NCBI GenBank assembly: GCA_017960905.1
Contig: JAGCYH010000052.1
Span: 1-48,740 of the forward strand
DNA from: Bacteroidales bacterium
GTDB lineage: Bacteria > Bacteroidota > Bacteroidia > Bacteroidales > Marinilabiliaceae
Direction of reading: 5' to 3'
DNA: 48,740 bases
Part shown: positions 36,294 through 44,051 of the stretch, one piece after another
Layout: each line of letters starts with the position of its first letter
Position numbering within the stretch: the first letter of the stretch is position 1
The notes under the pieces: generated by a model
Told to the model about the DNA's origin: nothing
The model's input: only the letters and a program-made list of their open reading frames with translations
Databases searched by the model: none
Made by a program: the position numbers and the translations under genes

Positions 36294-38591
36294 TTACTCT
36301 AACGAGAAATGCCCGCTCTGCACCTCTATTTTCGTGTTCAGCGGGTTGTCTATTTGCAAGTCGGTTATTATGCCGTCGGTCCATGAGCACGCTACGGTTA
36401 TGCCGCCGCGGGCTTTAAGCCCGCGGAAATGCCCGCTTTGCCATTCGTCGGGTATGGCGGGAAGCACGCGTATGATGCGCGTGCCGTCGGCCGTCACTTC
36501 GTGACTTTGCAGAAGCATCTCCATAAGGCCTGCGCTGCCGCCGAAGTTGCCGTCGATTTGGAATGGCGGATGCGAGCAGAACAGATTCGGATATGTTCCG
36601 GCGCCAGCGCCGGAATATGAGATGCCGTCGCCGTTGTTATTTGCTGATACTACGGGTTTTAAGAGGTTTTTGAAAAGCCGGTAGGCGTGGTTGCCGTCGC
36701 CGAGGCGCGCCCAGAAGCATATCTTCCACGCCATCGACCAGCCTGTGCCTTCGTCGCTGCGACGCACTAACGTCTGGCGCGCCGCTTCGCGCAGTTCGGG
36801 CGTGTTGATTGTAGTGCCGGGGAAAAGGCCGAAGAGATGGCTCACGTGGCGGTGGTGCGGCTCTATCTCGTCGTAATCTTCGAGCCACTCTTGCAAGTAC
36901 CCTTTTGGTGAAATCTTCATTGGCGGCAGCTTTGCTGCCGCCGCAGCAAGCGCTGTGGCGTAGTCGGTATCGGTGTTGAGTATGCCGGCAGCCTGCTCTA
37001 CAGCCGCAAAAATCTCCATGCAAATCTGCGTGTCCATCACTGGTCCGGCGCAAACGCAACAGCGTTTGCCGTCGAACAGGAAGGCGTTCTCGGGTGAATT
37101 GCTCGGACAGGTAACGAGTTGTCCGTCAGCGGTTTCTGCGAGGTTTGCTCGCAGAAATTCCGCAGCGCCTTTCAATATCGGATATATGCGTCGCAGGTAT
37201 TCAGTATCGTTTGTGAAGAGGTAATGTTCCCACAGTTGTAGGGCAAGCCAAGCACCGCCCGTGAACGACGAGCCCCAAGTGGAGTTTTCGGCCGGTGCGG
37301 TGAAATGCCATGCGTTGGCCAGTACGTGGCCTGTCCAACCGCCTGTGCCATAGAAGTTTCGGGCGGTTTGCTCGCCCGAAGGCACAATGCCCTCGACGTA
37401 GCGCGTGATAGGTTCCGACAGGTCGCTGAGGTTGCCAGCCTCCATTGGCCAATGGTTCATCTGTACGTTGATGTTCATGTGGTAGTCGCCGTTCCACGCC
37501 GTGTGTATTCTGTCGGCCCAGAGACCTTGCAGGTTGGGCGGCAGGGTGGCCTTGTAGCTCGAGCAAATGAAGAGATAGCGTCCGAACTGCATATAGAGCG
37601 CGGCAGAGTCAACTGGCTGTATATCACCGTTTTCGCCGGTGCGACCGACTTCGACCGCCACGCGGTCGAAGTACTTGCGGTATTCGTCGGTGTGTTGCTG
37701 TTTGAGCTCTTCGTAGCTTCGCTTGCGGGCACTTGTTATAGTCGATTCGACTAACTCAGACATTTGCGCAATGTCGCCATGCGGCTTGCCGTCGATTATC
37801 TGCTGATAATCGGTGGCAGCCGAAATGAGTATAACAGCCTCATTTCCGGTGCGTTGCGTAACTTCGGCTCGGGCGTAGAAAGCAACACCGGCTGTCGTTG
37901 GGTCGCCACTGTCGAGGACGCCTTGCATGGTTGCAACATCATCATTTCCAGATACTTCCGCGCGCTCTGCGCGCGAGAAGCCGAATGAAAACTTTAGCGG
38001 CGCATTTTCGGTAGTGAGTCTGACCACGATGACATTATCAGTGAGCGATGTGAAGTATTCGCGCTTGAAGGTCGCTTTGTGGCCTTCGTAATCGAATGTG
38101 AATGAGGTTGTTGCGGTGGCGCTGTTCAGACTCAGACTGCGTTTGTAATCCGAAAAACTCGTGTCGGGAAACATCTCTGCGAAATCTATCTCGAACCGCC
38201 CGAGAGTCTGATAGCAGCCGTAACGCGGATTTTCGCCACCGCGGCCTGTACAGACGAAGTGCTGCTGCATAAGCTGCTGTGCCTCAATGTTTTCACCATT
38301 CAGAAGCTTTTGGCGTATTTCGGGCAGATACTTCAGCGCGTCGGGATTCGACGGGTCCCACTCCGAGCCCGACCACATTGTCTCTTCGTTCAGAACAAGA
38401 GTCTCTTTTGATATTCCTCCGTCGGGCATGGCACCGAGGCGGCCGTTGCCAAGAGGCAGCGTCTCTTCCCACACTGAGGCTGGCTGTGCGAATGTAATAT
38501 TCAGTGGCTGAGTATTTTGCGTGTTTTGTTTTTTGCCGCAAGCGGCAAAAAACAGACACAAAGAAGTTGTAAATATTGCGGTTTTCCCCAT
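36294..38591 (-). CDS. Glycoside hydrolase family 95 (alpha-L-fucosidase type) lipoprotein
   Basis: A 765-residue enzyme of the GH95 family, whose members remove alpha-1,2-linked L-fucose (some act on L-galactose). The signal peptide MGKTAIFTTSLCLFFAAC ends in a lipobox with Cys18, so it is anchored in the envelope. The N-terminal beta domain has VWEETLPLGNGRLGAM and LVLNEETMWSG. The (alpha/alpha)6 barrel has NINVQMNHWPMEAGNL, which holds the two Asn of the family's active site, and CPSNSPENAF near the expected acid Glu. A C-terminal beta domain closes it. The ATG at 38591 is chosen because a TTG nine codons upstream overlaps the -7 box. No susCD genes are nearby. The gene is rich in perfect hairpins. 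Confidence 0.92.
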   Translation of the reverse strand: MGKTAIFTTSLCLFFAACGKKQNTQNTQPLNITFAQPASVWEETLPLGNGRLGAMPDGGISKETLVLNEETMWSGSEWDPSNPDALKYLPEIRQKLLNGENIEAQQLMQQHFVCTGRGGENPRYGCYQTLGRFEIDFAEMFPDTSFSDYKRSLSLNSATATTSFTFDYEGHKATFKREYFTSLTDNVIVVRLTTENAPLKFSFGFSRAERAEVSGNDDVATMQGVLDSGDPTTAGVAFYARAEVTQRTGNEAVILISAATDYQQIIDGKPHGDIAQMSELVESTITSARKRSYEELKQQHTDEYRKYFDRVAVEVGRTGENGDIQPVDSAALYMQFGRYLFICSSYKATLPPNLQGLWADRIHTAWNGDYHMNINVQMNHWPMEAGNLSDLSEPITRYVEGIVPSGEQTARNFYGTGGWTGHVLANAWHFTAPAENSTWGSSFTGGAWLALQLWEHYLFTNDTEYLRRIYPILKGAAEFLRANLAETADGQLVTCPSNSPENAFLFDGKRCCVCAGPVMDTQICMEIFAAVEQAAGILNTDTDYATALAAAAAKLPPMKISPKGYLQEWLEDYDEIEPHHRHVSHLFGLFPGTTINTPELREAARQTLVRRSDEGTGWSMAWKICFWARLGDGNHAYRLFKNLLKPVVSANNNGDGISYSGAGAGTYPNLFCSHPPFQIDGNFGGSAGLMEMLLQSHEVTADGTRIIRVLPAIPDEWQSGHFRGLKARGGITVACSWTDGIITDLQIDNPLNTKIEVQSGHFSLE

Positions 38592-38615
38592 AACTAGAGT
38601 CTGATAGGTTTTGTG

Positions 38616-38623
38616 CAAAGATA
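38616..38623 (-). promoter_or_regulatory. Candidate -7 box of the GH95 gene
   Basis: The minus strand reads TATCTTTG, 24 bases before the ATG at 38591. Its upstream side is occupied by a perfect 17-bp inverted repeat. Confidence 0.55.
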
Positions 38624-38662
38624 AAAAATGCGTCTGAAACTGATTGTTTCAGACGCATTTTT
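38624..38662. repeat. 17-bp perfect inverted repeat in the divergent promoter gap
   Basis: AAAAATGCGTCTGAAAC and its exact complement surround TGATT. It looks like a terminator but lies at the start, not the end, of both neighbouring genes, directly next to the GH95 -7 box. It may be a binding site for a regulator or the remnant of a terminator. Confidence 0.7.
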
Positions 38663-38728
38663 ATCCGCCGAAGTCGATGCTTCTGCAAAAAAGCGTCGCG
38701 CGGGTATAGCAGAATCAAAAAAAGGTAT

Positions 38729-38736
38729 TACATTTG
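38729..38736 (+). promoter_or_regulatory. Candidate -7 box of the secreted pair at 38.8-41.9 kb
   Basis: TACATTTG, 60 bases before the start codon; no clear -33 element. Confidence 0.4.
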
Positions 38737-38796
38737 CCATGACAGAGTGTCGATGCATTCATTCGCACTTAAGTAAAACAACTAATAATCAAACAG

Positions 38797-39288
38797 ATGA
38801 ATAAGCAAATACTCTTATTTTGCATGTCAGGCTTGTTTGCAAGCCTGACGGGTGCGGCTCAGACGCCCACTCACCTCGTTTTCAGTTTTACCAACGAAAC
38901 AACACAGTCGTTCCTGCTTGCCGATAAGCCCGAAATAACTTTTTCGGGCGCCAATTACGTTGTAAAGTCGTCGACTGTGGAGACCTCATTCCCTGTTAGT
39001 CAGGTCGTTGACTATCATTTTGTAATCGACAACACATCGCCAACGAACGTCAGAGAGGCGGCGTCGCAAACCAACGATTTGCAATTTGTCTTTCTCGACA
39101 ACGCCCAAATAATCATCAAAGGCTTGCCGTTGACCGAAAAGGTCTATGTTTACAACCTCATGGGCACGCCTCTCATCACGGCTGGCGCCGATGCGCAGGG
39201 CATTGCCGATATCAGCATCGCATCGCTGTCGAAGGGCATGTATCTGGTAAAAACCAATGGTCGGACCTATAAAATTGTGAAGCGATGA
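38797..39288 (+). CDS. Small secreted protein with T9SS-like C-terminal domain
   Basis: A 163-residue protein. A signal peptide (about 1-21, ILLFCMSGLFASLTGAAQ) is followed by a beta-rich part with the pattern HLVFSFTNETTQSFLLADKP. The C-terminal 65 residues (about KVYVYNLMGTPLITAG to GMYLVKTNGRTYKIVKR) resemble a T9SS type A sorting domain. It seems to be little more than a signal, one short domain and a tail. Its stop overlaps the next start as ATGA, so the two are translationally coupled. A 10-bp perfect hairpin in the signal-peptide region lies at 38826-38849. Confidence 0.75.
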   Translation: MNKQILLFCMSGLFASLTGAAQTPTHLVFSFTNETTQSFLLADKPEITFSGANYVVKSSTVETSFPVSQVVDYHFVIDNTSPTNVREAASQTNDLQFVFLDNAQIIIKGLPLTEKVYVYNLMGTPLITAGADAQGIADISIASLSKGMYLVKTNGRTYKIVKR

Positions 39289-41903
39289 GAAAGATTCTGA
39301 CACTGACAATATGCTTATTGTCAGTCATTTGCGCTAAAGCGCAAATGACAATGACGGTCCGCATGACCGACGGCAAAGTGAAGTCGTACAAAACGGCTGA
39401 GATAAAAGACGTGAAAATAGAGCAGACCGGCGCTGTAGAGATGGGCAACGGCCTCTATTGGGCCACGATGAACTTAGGCGCCTCTTCGCCCGAAGAGAAT
39501 GGTTGGCTCTTCGCCTGGGGCGAGACGGAACCGAAGACGGAGTTCTACAACGCCGATGGCTACAAATTCGGCAATGTGTTTCTTACGCCGACGAAGTACA
39601 ACAAAACTGACAAACTATACGATCTCGAAGATGAAGACGATGCCGCAACGGCCAATTGGGGTAGCAGTTGGCGCATGCCGACTGTTGAAGAGTATGATTG
39701 GCTATATGCAAACAGTACCTTCAGCGACGATAATATAAATGGCGTTTACGTGCTGAAGATTACAAGCAACGAGACCGGGAAATCTATTTATCTGCCCAAA
39801 GGCGGCGTGTATTACAGCGGGTCGGGCGATTCCAATTGCGGTTTTTATTGGACAAAGTCGATAATTAAGGATCGTACTTTTGACCGTTACCCGCAGTATG
39901 CGTCAAATTTTGCTTTTCACAGTGCCAATCTGATCCAGATTCAGGTGCAGCAATTGAACCGCTATGCGGGAATGTCGGTCCGCGCCGTTACCCAAGACCC
40001 GTCGGCCGTTGTTGAAATGCTCAGAATAACCTTCAAAGACGAGACAACAGAGACCATTGAAAAGTCTGATATAGCGAAGATTGACTTCGAATACAGCGCT
40101 CCCGATTTTGAGTATGTCGATATGGGTTTGTCGGTCAAATGGGCTAAATGCAACCTTGGCGCTACGAAGCCGAGCGAAATAGGCGACTATTTCGCTTGGG
40201 GCGAGACCGAACCAAAAGAGGAGTACACTTGGGCGAATTATAAATTCAGCGGCGATGAAAATGGCGACGTGATGACTAAGTATGCTTTCGATGAATGGGG
40301 AAATATTGACGATAAATACTTGCTTGACGATGAGGACGATGCAGTCGCAACTCTTAAAGGCGGATATTGGCAAATGCCAACACGTCAGCAGATTTACGAA
40401 TTGTATAAGAAATGTAGTTTCGTCGAGACTGAGCAAGATGGGGTAAAGGGTATTCTATATACCTCACCCACAACAGGTAATAGCATTTTCCTCCCTCTGG
40501 GTGGTTTTTACTCAAGTAACGGGTTGGAGAGTTCTCAGGATTTAGGATATTATTGGACGAAGACACAAGTGCAGAATGAAGAAACACACTCATATCAGGC
40601 CTATGGAATGAAGATTTATTTCGAAAATGATAACTGGTATAGCCAAGGTTTCAACATTATTAGATACAGAGGACAGAATATCAGAGCTGTTTACGAAGAG
40701 CCGCAGACCGATTGGCCCGCAGTGACAACTCTTGAAAACGGTGTGCTGACTATTGGCACAAATGAAACTGAAATAGCCGATGAAGCCTACTATAAACGCA
40801 CTGATATTAAGGAAATTAGAATGCCTAATACCATAACTAAGATAGGCACCCGTGCTTTCGCCGAAATGACCAATTTGAAAAAGATAACTATGTCGACCGA
40901 AATCGAAACTATTGGCGATGAGGCGTTTTACATGACCAAACGCTTGTCGGTAATTGGTTTGCCGTTAGAGCTTAAAACGTTGGGAAAATCGTGCTTCAGA
41001 TACTCTGGTGTTGAGGCAATTCTAGTTCCTGTCGGTATAAAAGCTATTCCCGAATATTGTTTTGCCGATTCAAAACTGAAAACGATAAATCTTGATTTTG
41101 CTCTGCAGACAATTGGTGTGTCTGCATTCCGCAACTGTTTGAATCTCACCGAAATACACATTCCGGAAAATGTAAAGTCAATAGCCAACTATGCCTTCTA
41201 TCACTCGGGCGTAACCGTGCTCGACGATGTTCCTACCGAGGCTACTGTGTCGGCTACAGCATTAGGCAATCCGTTCCTCGGTGCCGAAGCGCCCATAATG
41301 TCCGATTCGTACAGAAACGGAAGCTATTATACTGCATATCAGGGTGTTAATCTGTCGGATAAAGCAAGCGACGACATCATCGATGTCGCGCTTTCGCAAG
41401 TAGGCTATACGGCGGGCTCGTCGGATACCGACCTGAGCGGCAACACGACCGAAGAGGGCAGCTATTCCGAAGCTGAATACTCGGTGCGTGGTGGCTCGTT
41501 TGGCACCACGCCAGGACTCTGGTGCTCTGAGTTCGCAAGCTGGTGCGCTTCGCTTGCCGGAATACCTGAAAATCAGTTCCCTAAGTGCGACGTCAGCAAC
41601 GATTTCATCAAAAACGTAGTCATCGACTATTACCCATATTCCGACGTCAGGGGCGCTAACCAGATATTCTCACCCGACCGCGGCGATGTGATTCTCTTCA
41701 CAACCACCGAAAACGGTGAACCGACGCATACGGGCCTGATAAATTCGTGGACCGAGAATCTCGATGGTACAATTACCGTTAAGACCGTCGAAGGAAATGT
41801 CAGCAACAAAGTTGTAGAGCGCACATATACCATTGATGCCGATGGCAACCTCAACCGCGAGAACTGGTTTATCTGCGGTGTTGGCCGACCAAGCTACAAA
41901 TAA
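39285..41903 (+). CDS. Secreted FISUMP/BspA-LRR protein with CHAP-like cysteine peptidase domain
   Basis: An 872-residue secreted protein. The signal peptide (1-19) is TLTICLLSVICAKA. Two modules resembling the Fibrobacter major paralogous domain (about 48-240 and 268-465) share GLYWATMNLGA/GLSVKWAKCNLGA, FAWGETEPK and WRMPT/WQMPT motifs. LRR_5/BspA-type repeats follow (about 470-690, IGTRAFAEMTNLKKITM). The last 170 residues look like a CHAP/NlpC-type amidase: the likely nucleophile is Cys747 in LWCSEFASWCA and the likely His is His815 in THTGLI. CHAP enzymes cut peptidoglycan amide bonds or other peptides, so this could be a surface lysin or processing enzyme. It lacks an obvious T9SS tail of its own. 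Coupled to the preceding gene by ATGA. Confidence 0.82.
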   Translation: MRKILTLTICLLSVICAKAQMTMTVRMTDGKVKSYKTAEIKDVKIEQTGAVEMGNGLYWATMNLGASSPEENGWLFAWGETEPKTEFYNADGYKFGNVFLTPTKYNKTDKLYDLEDEDDAATANWGSSWRMPTVEEYDWLYANSTFSDDNINGVYVLKITSNETGKSIYLPKGGVYYSGSGDSNCGFYWTKSIIKDRTFDRYPQYASNFAFHSANLIQIQVQQLNRYAGMSVRAVTQDPSAVVEMLRITFKDETTETIEKSDIAKIDFEYSAPDFEYVDMGLSVKWAKCNLGATKPSEIGDYFAWGETEPKEEYTWANYKFSGDENGDVMTKYAFDEWGNIDDKYLLDDEDDAVATLKGGYWQMPTRQQIYELYKKCSFVETEQDGVKGILYTSPTTGNSIFLPLGGFYSSNGLESSQDLGYYWTKTQVQNEETHSYQAYGMKIYFENDNWYSQGFNIIRYRGQNIRAVYEEPQTDWPAVTTLENGVLTIGTNETEIADEAYYKRTDIKEIRMPNTITKIGTRAFAEMTNLKKITMSTEIETIGDEAFYMTKRLSVIGLPLELKTLGKSCFRYSGVEAILVPVGIKAIPEYCFADSKLKTINLDFALQTIGVSAFRNCLNLTEIHIPENVKSIANYAFYHSGVTVLDDVPTEATVSATALGNPFLGAEAPIMSDSYRNGSYYTAYQGVNLSDKASDDIIDVALSQVGYTAGSSDTDLSGNTTEEGSYSEAEYSVRGGSFGTTPGLWCSEFASWCASLAGIPENQFPKCDVSNDFIKNVVIDYYPYSDVRGANQIFSPDRGDVILFTTTENGEPTHTGLINSWTENLDGTITVKTVEGNVSNKVVERTYTIDADGNLNRENWFICGVGRPSYK
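39302..39349 (+). repeat. Two back-to-back perfect hairpins in a signal-peptide coding region
   Basis: ACTGACAATA/TATTGTCAGT with loop TGCT (39302-39325) abuts GTCATTTGCGCT/AGCGCAAATGAC with loop AA (39324-39349). Together they cover residues 6-21 of the 872-residue protein. Confidence 0.85.
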
Positions 41904-41927
41904 CTATTTGTTGTGATACAAAAAAAG

Positions 41928-41959
41928 GCAGTCCGAATCTCTTCGGACTGCTTTTTTTT
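41928..41959 (+). terminator. Intrinsic terminator after the CHAP-like gene
   Basis: GCAGTCCGAA and TTCGGACTGC around TCTC, then eight T. Confidence 0.94.
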
Positions 41960-42013
41960 CGTCAATTAACGATAATTCACGGTATTTCATGTCGTTTGCA
42001 CCAATAAAAACAG

Positions 42014-42021
42014 TACTTTTG
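42014..42021 (+). promoter_or_regulatory. Candidate -7 box of the second LeuA-like gene
   Basis: TACTTTTG, 26 bases before the start codon. The nearest TTTG (41995-41998) is only 15 bases upstream, shorter than the usual 19. No leader peptide or attenuator is seen here, unlike leuA. Confidence 0.45.
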
Positions 42022-42047
42022 CACTTTATTTCAGAAAAGACAGAGAG

Positions 42048-43568
42048 ATGATCGAGATTCTTGACACTACATTGCGCGATGGCGAGCAGACAGTAGGCGT
42101 TTCGTTCAATGCGAACGAGAAACTTACCATAGCCAAGCTGCTTCTCGACGATATTCACGTCGATCGTATCGAAGTGGCCTCGGCTCGCGTGTCGAAAGGC
42201 GAGCTCAACGCCTTTGCTGGCATCTGTTCGTGGGCGCAGCAGAACGGACATCTCGGCCGCGTTGAAGCCCTTGGCTTCGTCGATGGCGGCCTCTCTATCG
42301 ACTGGATTGCCGATGCCGGCGGCAAGGTTATCAACATGCTCACCAAGGGCTCTCTGCGACATGTTACTATGCAGCTTAAGAAAACGCCCGAAGAGCACAT
42401 CGCCGACATTCGCCACAACATCGAACTGGCGCAGAAACGAGGTCTCGAGGTAAATATTTACCTCGAAGACTGGTCGAACGGCATGATCAACTCGCCCGAC
42501 TACGTGCGCTACATGCTCGACCACCTCAAGACGATGCCCATTCGCCACTTCATGCTGCCCGACACGCTCGGCATTCTCTGTCCCGACCAGGCCTACGAGT
42601 TCTGCCGGCAGATGGTGCAGAGCTATCCGACACTGCAATTCGACTTCCACTCGCACAACGACTACGATATGGCCATTGCCAATGTCTTTGCCGCTGTGAA
42701 AGCCGGTTTCACCGGCATTCACACTACCGTCAACGGACTTGGCGAACGCGCGGGCAACGCACCGTTGGCCAGCGTGGTGGCCCTGCTCAACGACCACCTG
42801 CAGGAGGAAAACAACCTCGACGAGCACCGTCTGACACACCTCTGCCGCATGGTCGAAAGCCTCTCGGGCATACGTATCCCGGCCAACAAACCCATCGTGG
42901 GCGACTCGGTTTTCACTCAGTGTGCCGGCGTACATGCCGATGGCGACACCAAGGACAACCTCTACCAAAGCATGCTCATGCCCGAACGCTTCGGACGTGT
43001 GCGTAAGTACGCCCTCGGCAAGACCTCGGGCAAGGCCAATGTGCTCAAAAACCTCGAAGAACTTGGCATACATCTGACGCCCGAACAGACGAAGCTCGTT
43101 ACGCAACGCATCGTTGAGCTCGGCGACAAGAAAGAGACGATGACAACAGAAGACCTGCCGTTCATCATTGCCGACGTGCTCAAAAGCGACACAGCCAAAC
43201 ATGACAATATACACATCATCAACTACAGCCTCTCGCTTACGCGAGGGCTCAAACCTGTTGCCACAGTGCGCATTAGCATCTATGGCACCGAGTACGAGCA
43301 GACCTCGACCGGCGATGGCCAGTACGACGCTTTCATGAAGGCGCTGTGGAAAATCTACGACGAGAAACTCGGCCGCTCGCATCCTATTTTGGTCGATTAC
43401 AAAGTGTCGATACCGCCCGGTGGGCGCACTAACGCTTTGGTGGAAACGGTCATCACGTGGGACAACAACGGTCAGGAGATTCGCACTCGCGGCCTCGATG
43501 CCGACCAGACAGAAGCCGCTATCAAGGCTACCCTCAAAATGCTCAATATCATTGAGTTATCAGAGTAG
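42048..43568 (+). CDS. Second 2-isopropylmalate synthase-like enzyme (LeuA/citramalate synthase family)
   Basis: A 506-residue member of the LeuA/CimA/homocitrate synthase family. The catalytic barrel has [18 protein letters not shown], the metal site QFDFHSHNDYDMAIAN and GLGERAGNAPLASVVAL. The C-terminal LeuA dimer domain (about 385-500) contains INYSLSLTRGLKPVATVRIS and GDGQYDAFMKALWKIY. It differs from the leuA of this window in the substrate loops, so it may be a citramalate synthase feeding isoleucine, or a leucine-insensitive isopropylmalate synthase. In Bacteroides a similar second synthase lies inside the leu cluster; here it is 9 kb away with its own promoter. A 22-bp perfect palindrome lies at 42445-42466. 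Confidence 0.85.
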   Translation: MIEILDTTLRDGEQTVGVSFNANEKLTIAKLLLDDIHVDRIEVASARVSKGELNAFAGICSWAQQNGHLGRVEALGFVDGGLSIDWIADAGGKVINMLTKGSLRHVTMQLKKTPEEHIADIRHNIELAQKRGLEVNIYLEDWSNGMINSPDYVRYMLDHLKTMPIRHFMLPDTLGILCPDQAYEFCRQMVQSYPTLQFDFHSHNDYDMAIANVFAAVKAGFTGIHTTVNGLGERAGNAPLASVVALLNDHLQEENNLDEHRLTHLCRMVESLSGIRIPANKPIVGDSVFTQCAGVHADGDTKDNLYQSMLMPERFGRVRKYALGKTSGKANVLKNLEELGIHLTPEQTKLVTQRIVELGDKKETMTTEDLPFIIADVLKSDTAKHDNIHIINYSLSLTRGLKPVATVRISIYGTEYEQTSTGDGQYDAFMKALWKIYDEKLGRSHPILVDYKVSIPPGGRTNALVETVITWDNNGQEIRTRGLDADQTEAAIKATLKMLNIIELSE

Positions 43569-43603
43569 TTCCGAATCCCGAATTCCGACCACATGGAATT
43601 TTC

Positions 43604-43849
43604 AACCACGGAACACACGAAAAACACGGAAGAAATCTATCACCAAATAAAACCAAACGTATCGAATGACGCCTTGCGGCGTCGGGCGAAGGGAACGCAT
43701 AGCGGGGCCTGAATGGCCGGGACGGCCAAATTACCGCATGAGCCGGCGAGCGCCCGAAGAATTTGCGCGAAAAGCGGAAGAAGCAAAACACCGTTCAAGC
43801 GAAGCGCGTTTGTTTTGCGCCGCCGAACGAAGCAAATTCTTAGCGAGGC
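43604..43849. repeat. Composite dispersed repeat of about 250 bp, copy 1
   Basis: It starts AACCACGGAACACACGAAAA, passes through CGAATGACGCCTTGCGGCGT, GGCCGGGACGGCCAAATTAC and CATGAGCCGGCGAGCGCCCG, and ends near AGCAAATTCTTAGCGAGGC. It matches 48397-48740 apart from a 96-bp block present only there. Frames through it give Arg/Glu-rich peptides without family likeness and are not called genes. With the hairpins to its right it fills the 483-base gap after the LeuA-like gene. Confidence 0.88.
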
Positions 43850-43946
43850 GGGTCCGCGGCGAGTTCTTTTGCAACTTTTCTCACGGCGAGAAAAGTTCTT
43901 TTTTTTTGAAAAAAAAATCTGAATTCTTTTTTATGAAAAAAGAAGC

Positions 43947-43994
43947 AGCAAGGCTGGAGCCTTGCTCCTAGCACCGACGTAGGCGGAGCCTACG
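43947..43994. repeat. Two small hairpins in the spacer
   Basis: AGCAAGGCT/AGCCTTGCT (43947-43966) and CGTAGGC/GCCTACG (43978-43994). The second shares CCTACGCCGAAC with the other spacer repeats. They lie between the composite repeat and the terminator-like hairpin. Confidence 0.6.
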
Positions 43995-44014
43995 CCGAAC
44001 GCGTGAATCATTAT

Positions 44015-44049
44015 GTTATAGGGCTGCCACATTGTGGCAGCCCTATAAC
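44015..44049 (-). terminator. Hairpin at the end of the 1,379-residue protein gene
   Basis: Perfect 16-bp arms (GTTATAGGGCTGCCAC and complement) around ATT, two bases after the stop codon of the minus-strand gene. There is no long T run, so termination strength is uncertain. Confidence 0.65.
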
Positions 44050-44051
44050 CT

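Noticed and set aside
38616..38618. TTG as start of the GH95 gene
   Set aside because: It overlaps the -7 box, and the ATG at 38591 gives a proper lipoprotein signal peptide.
41904..43382. Long minus-strand frame opposite the second LeuA-like gene
   Set aside because: Shadow frame; its start has no promoter and its product resembles no family.
43666..43971. Frames of 70-100 codons in the composite spacer repeat
   Set aside because: Arg/Glu-rich products from a dispersed repeat; copy 2 does not keep the frame because of the nested block.
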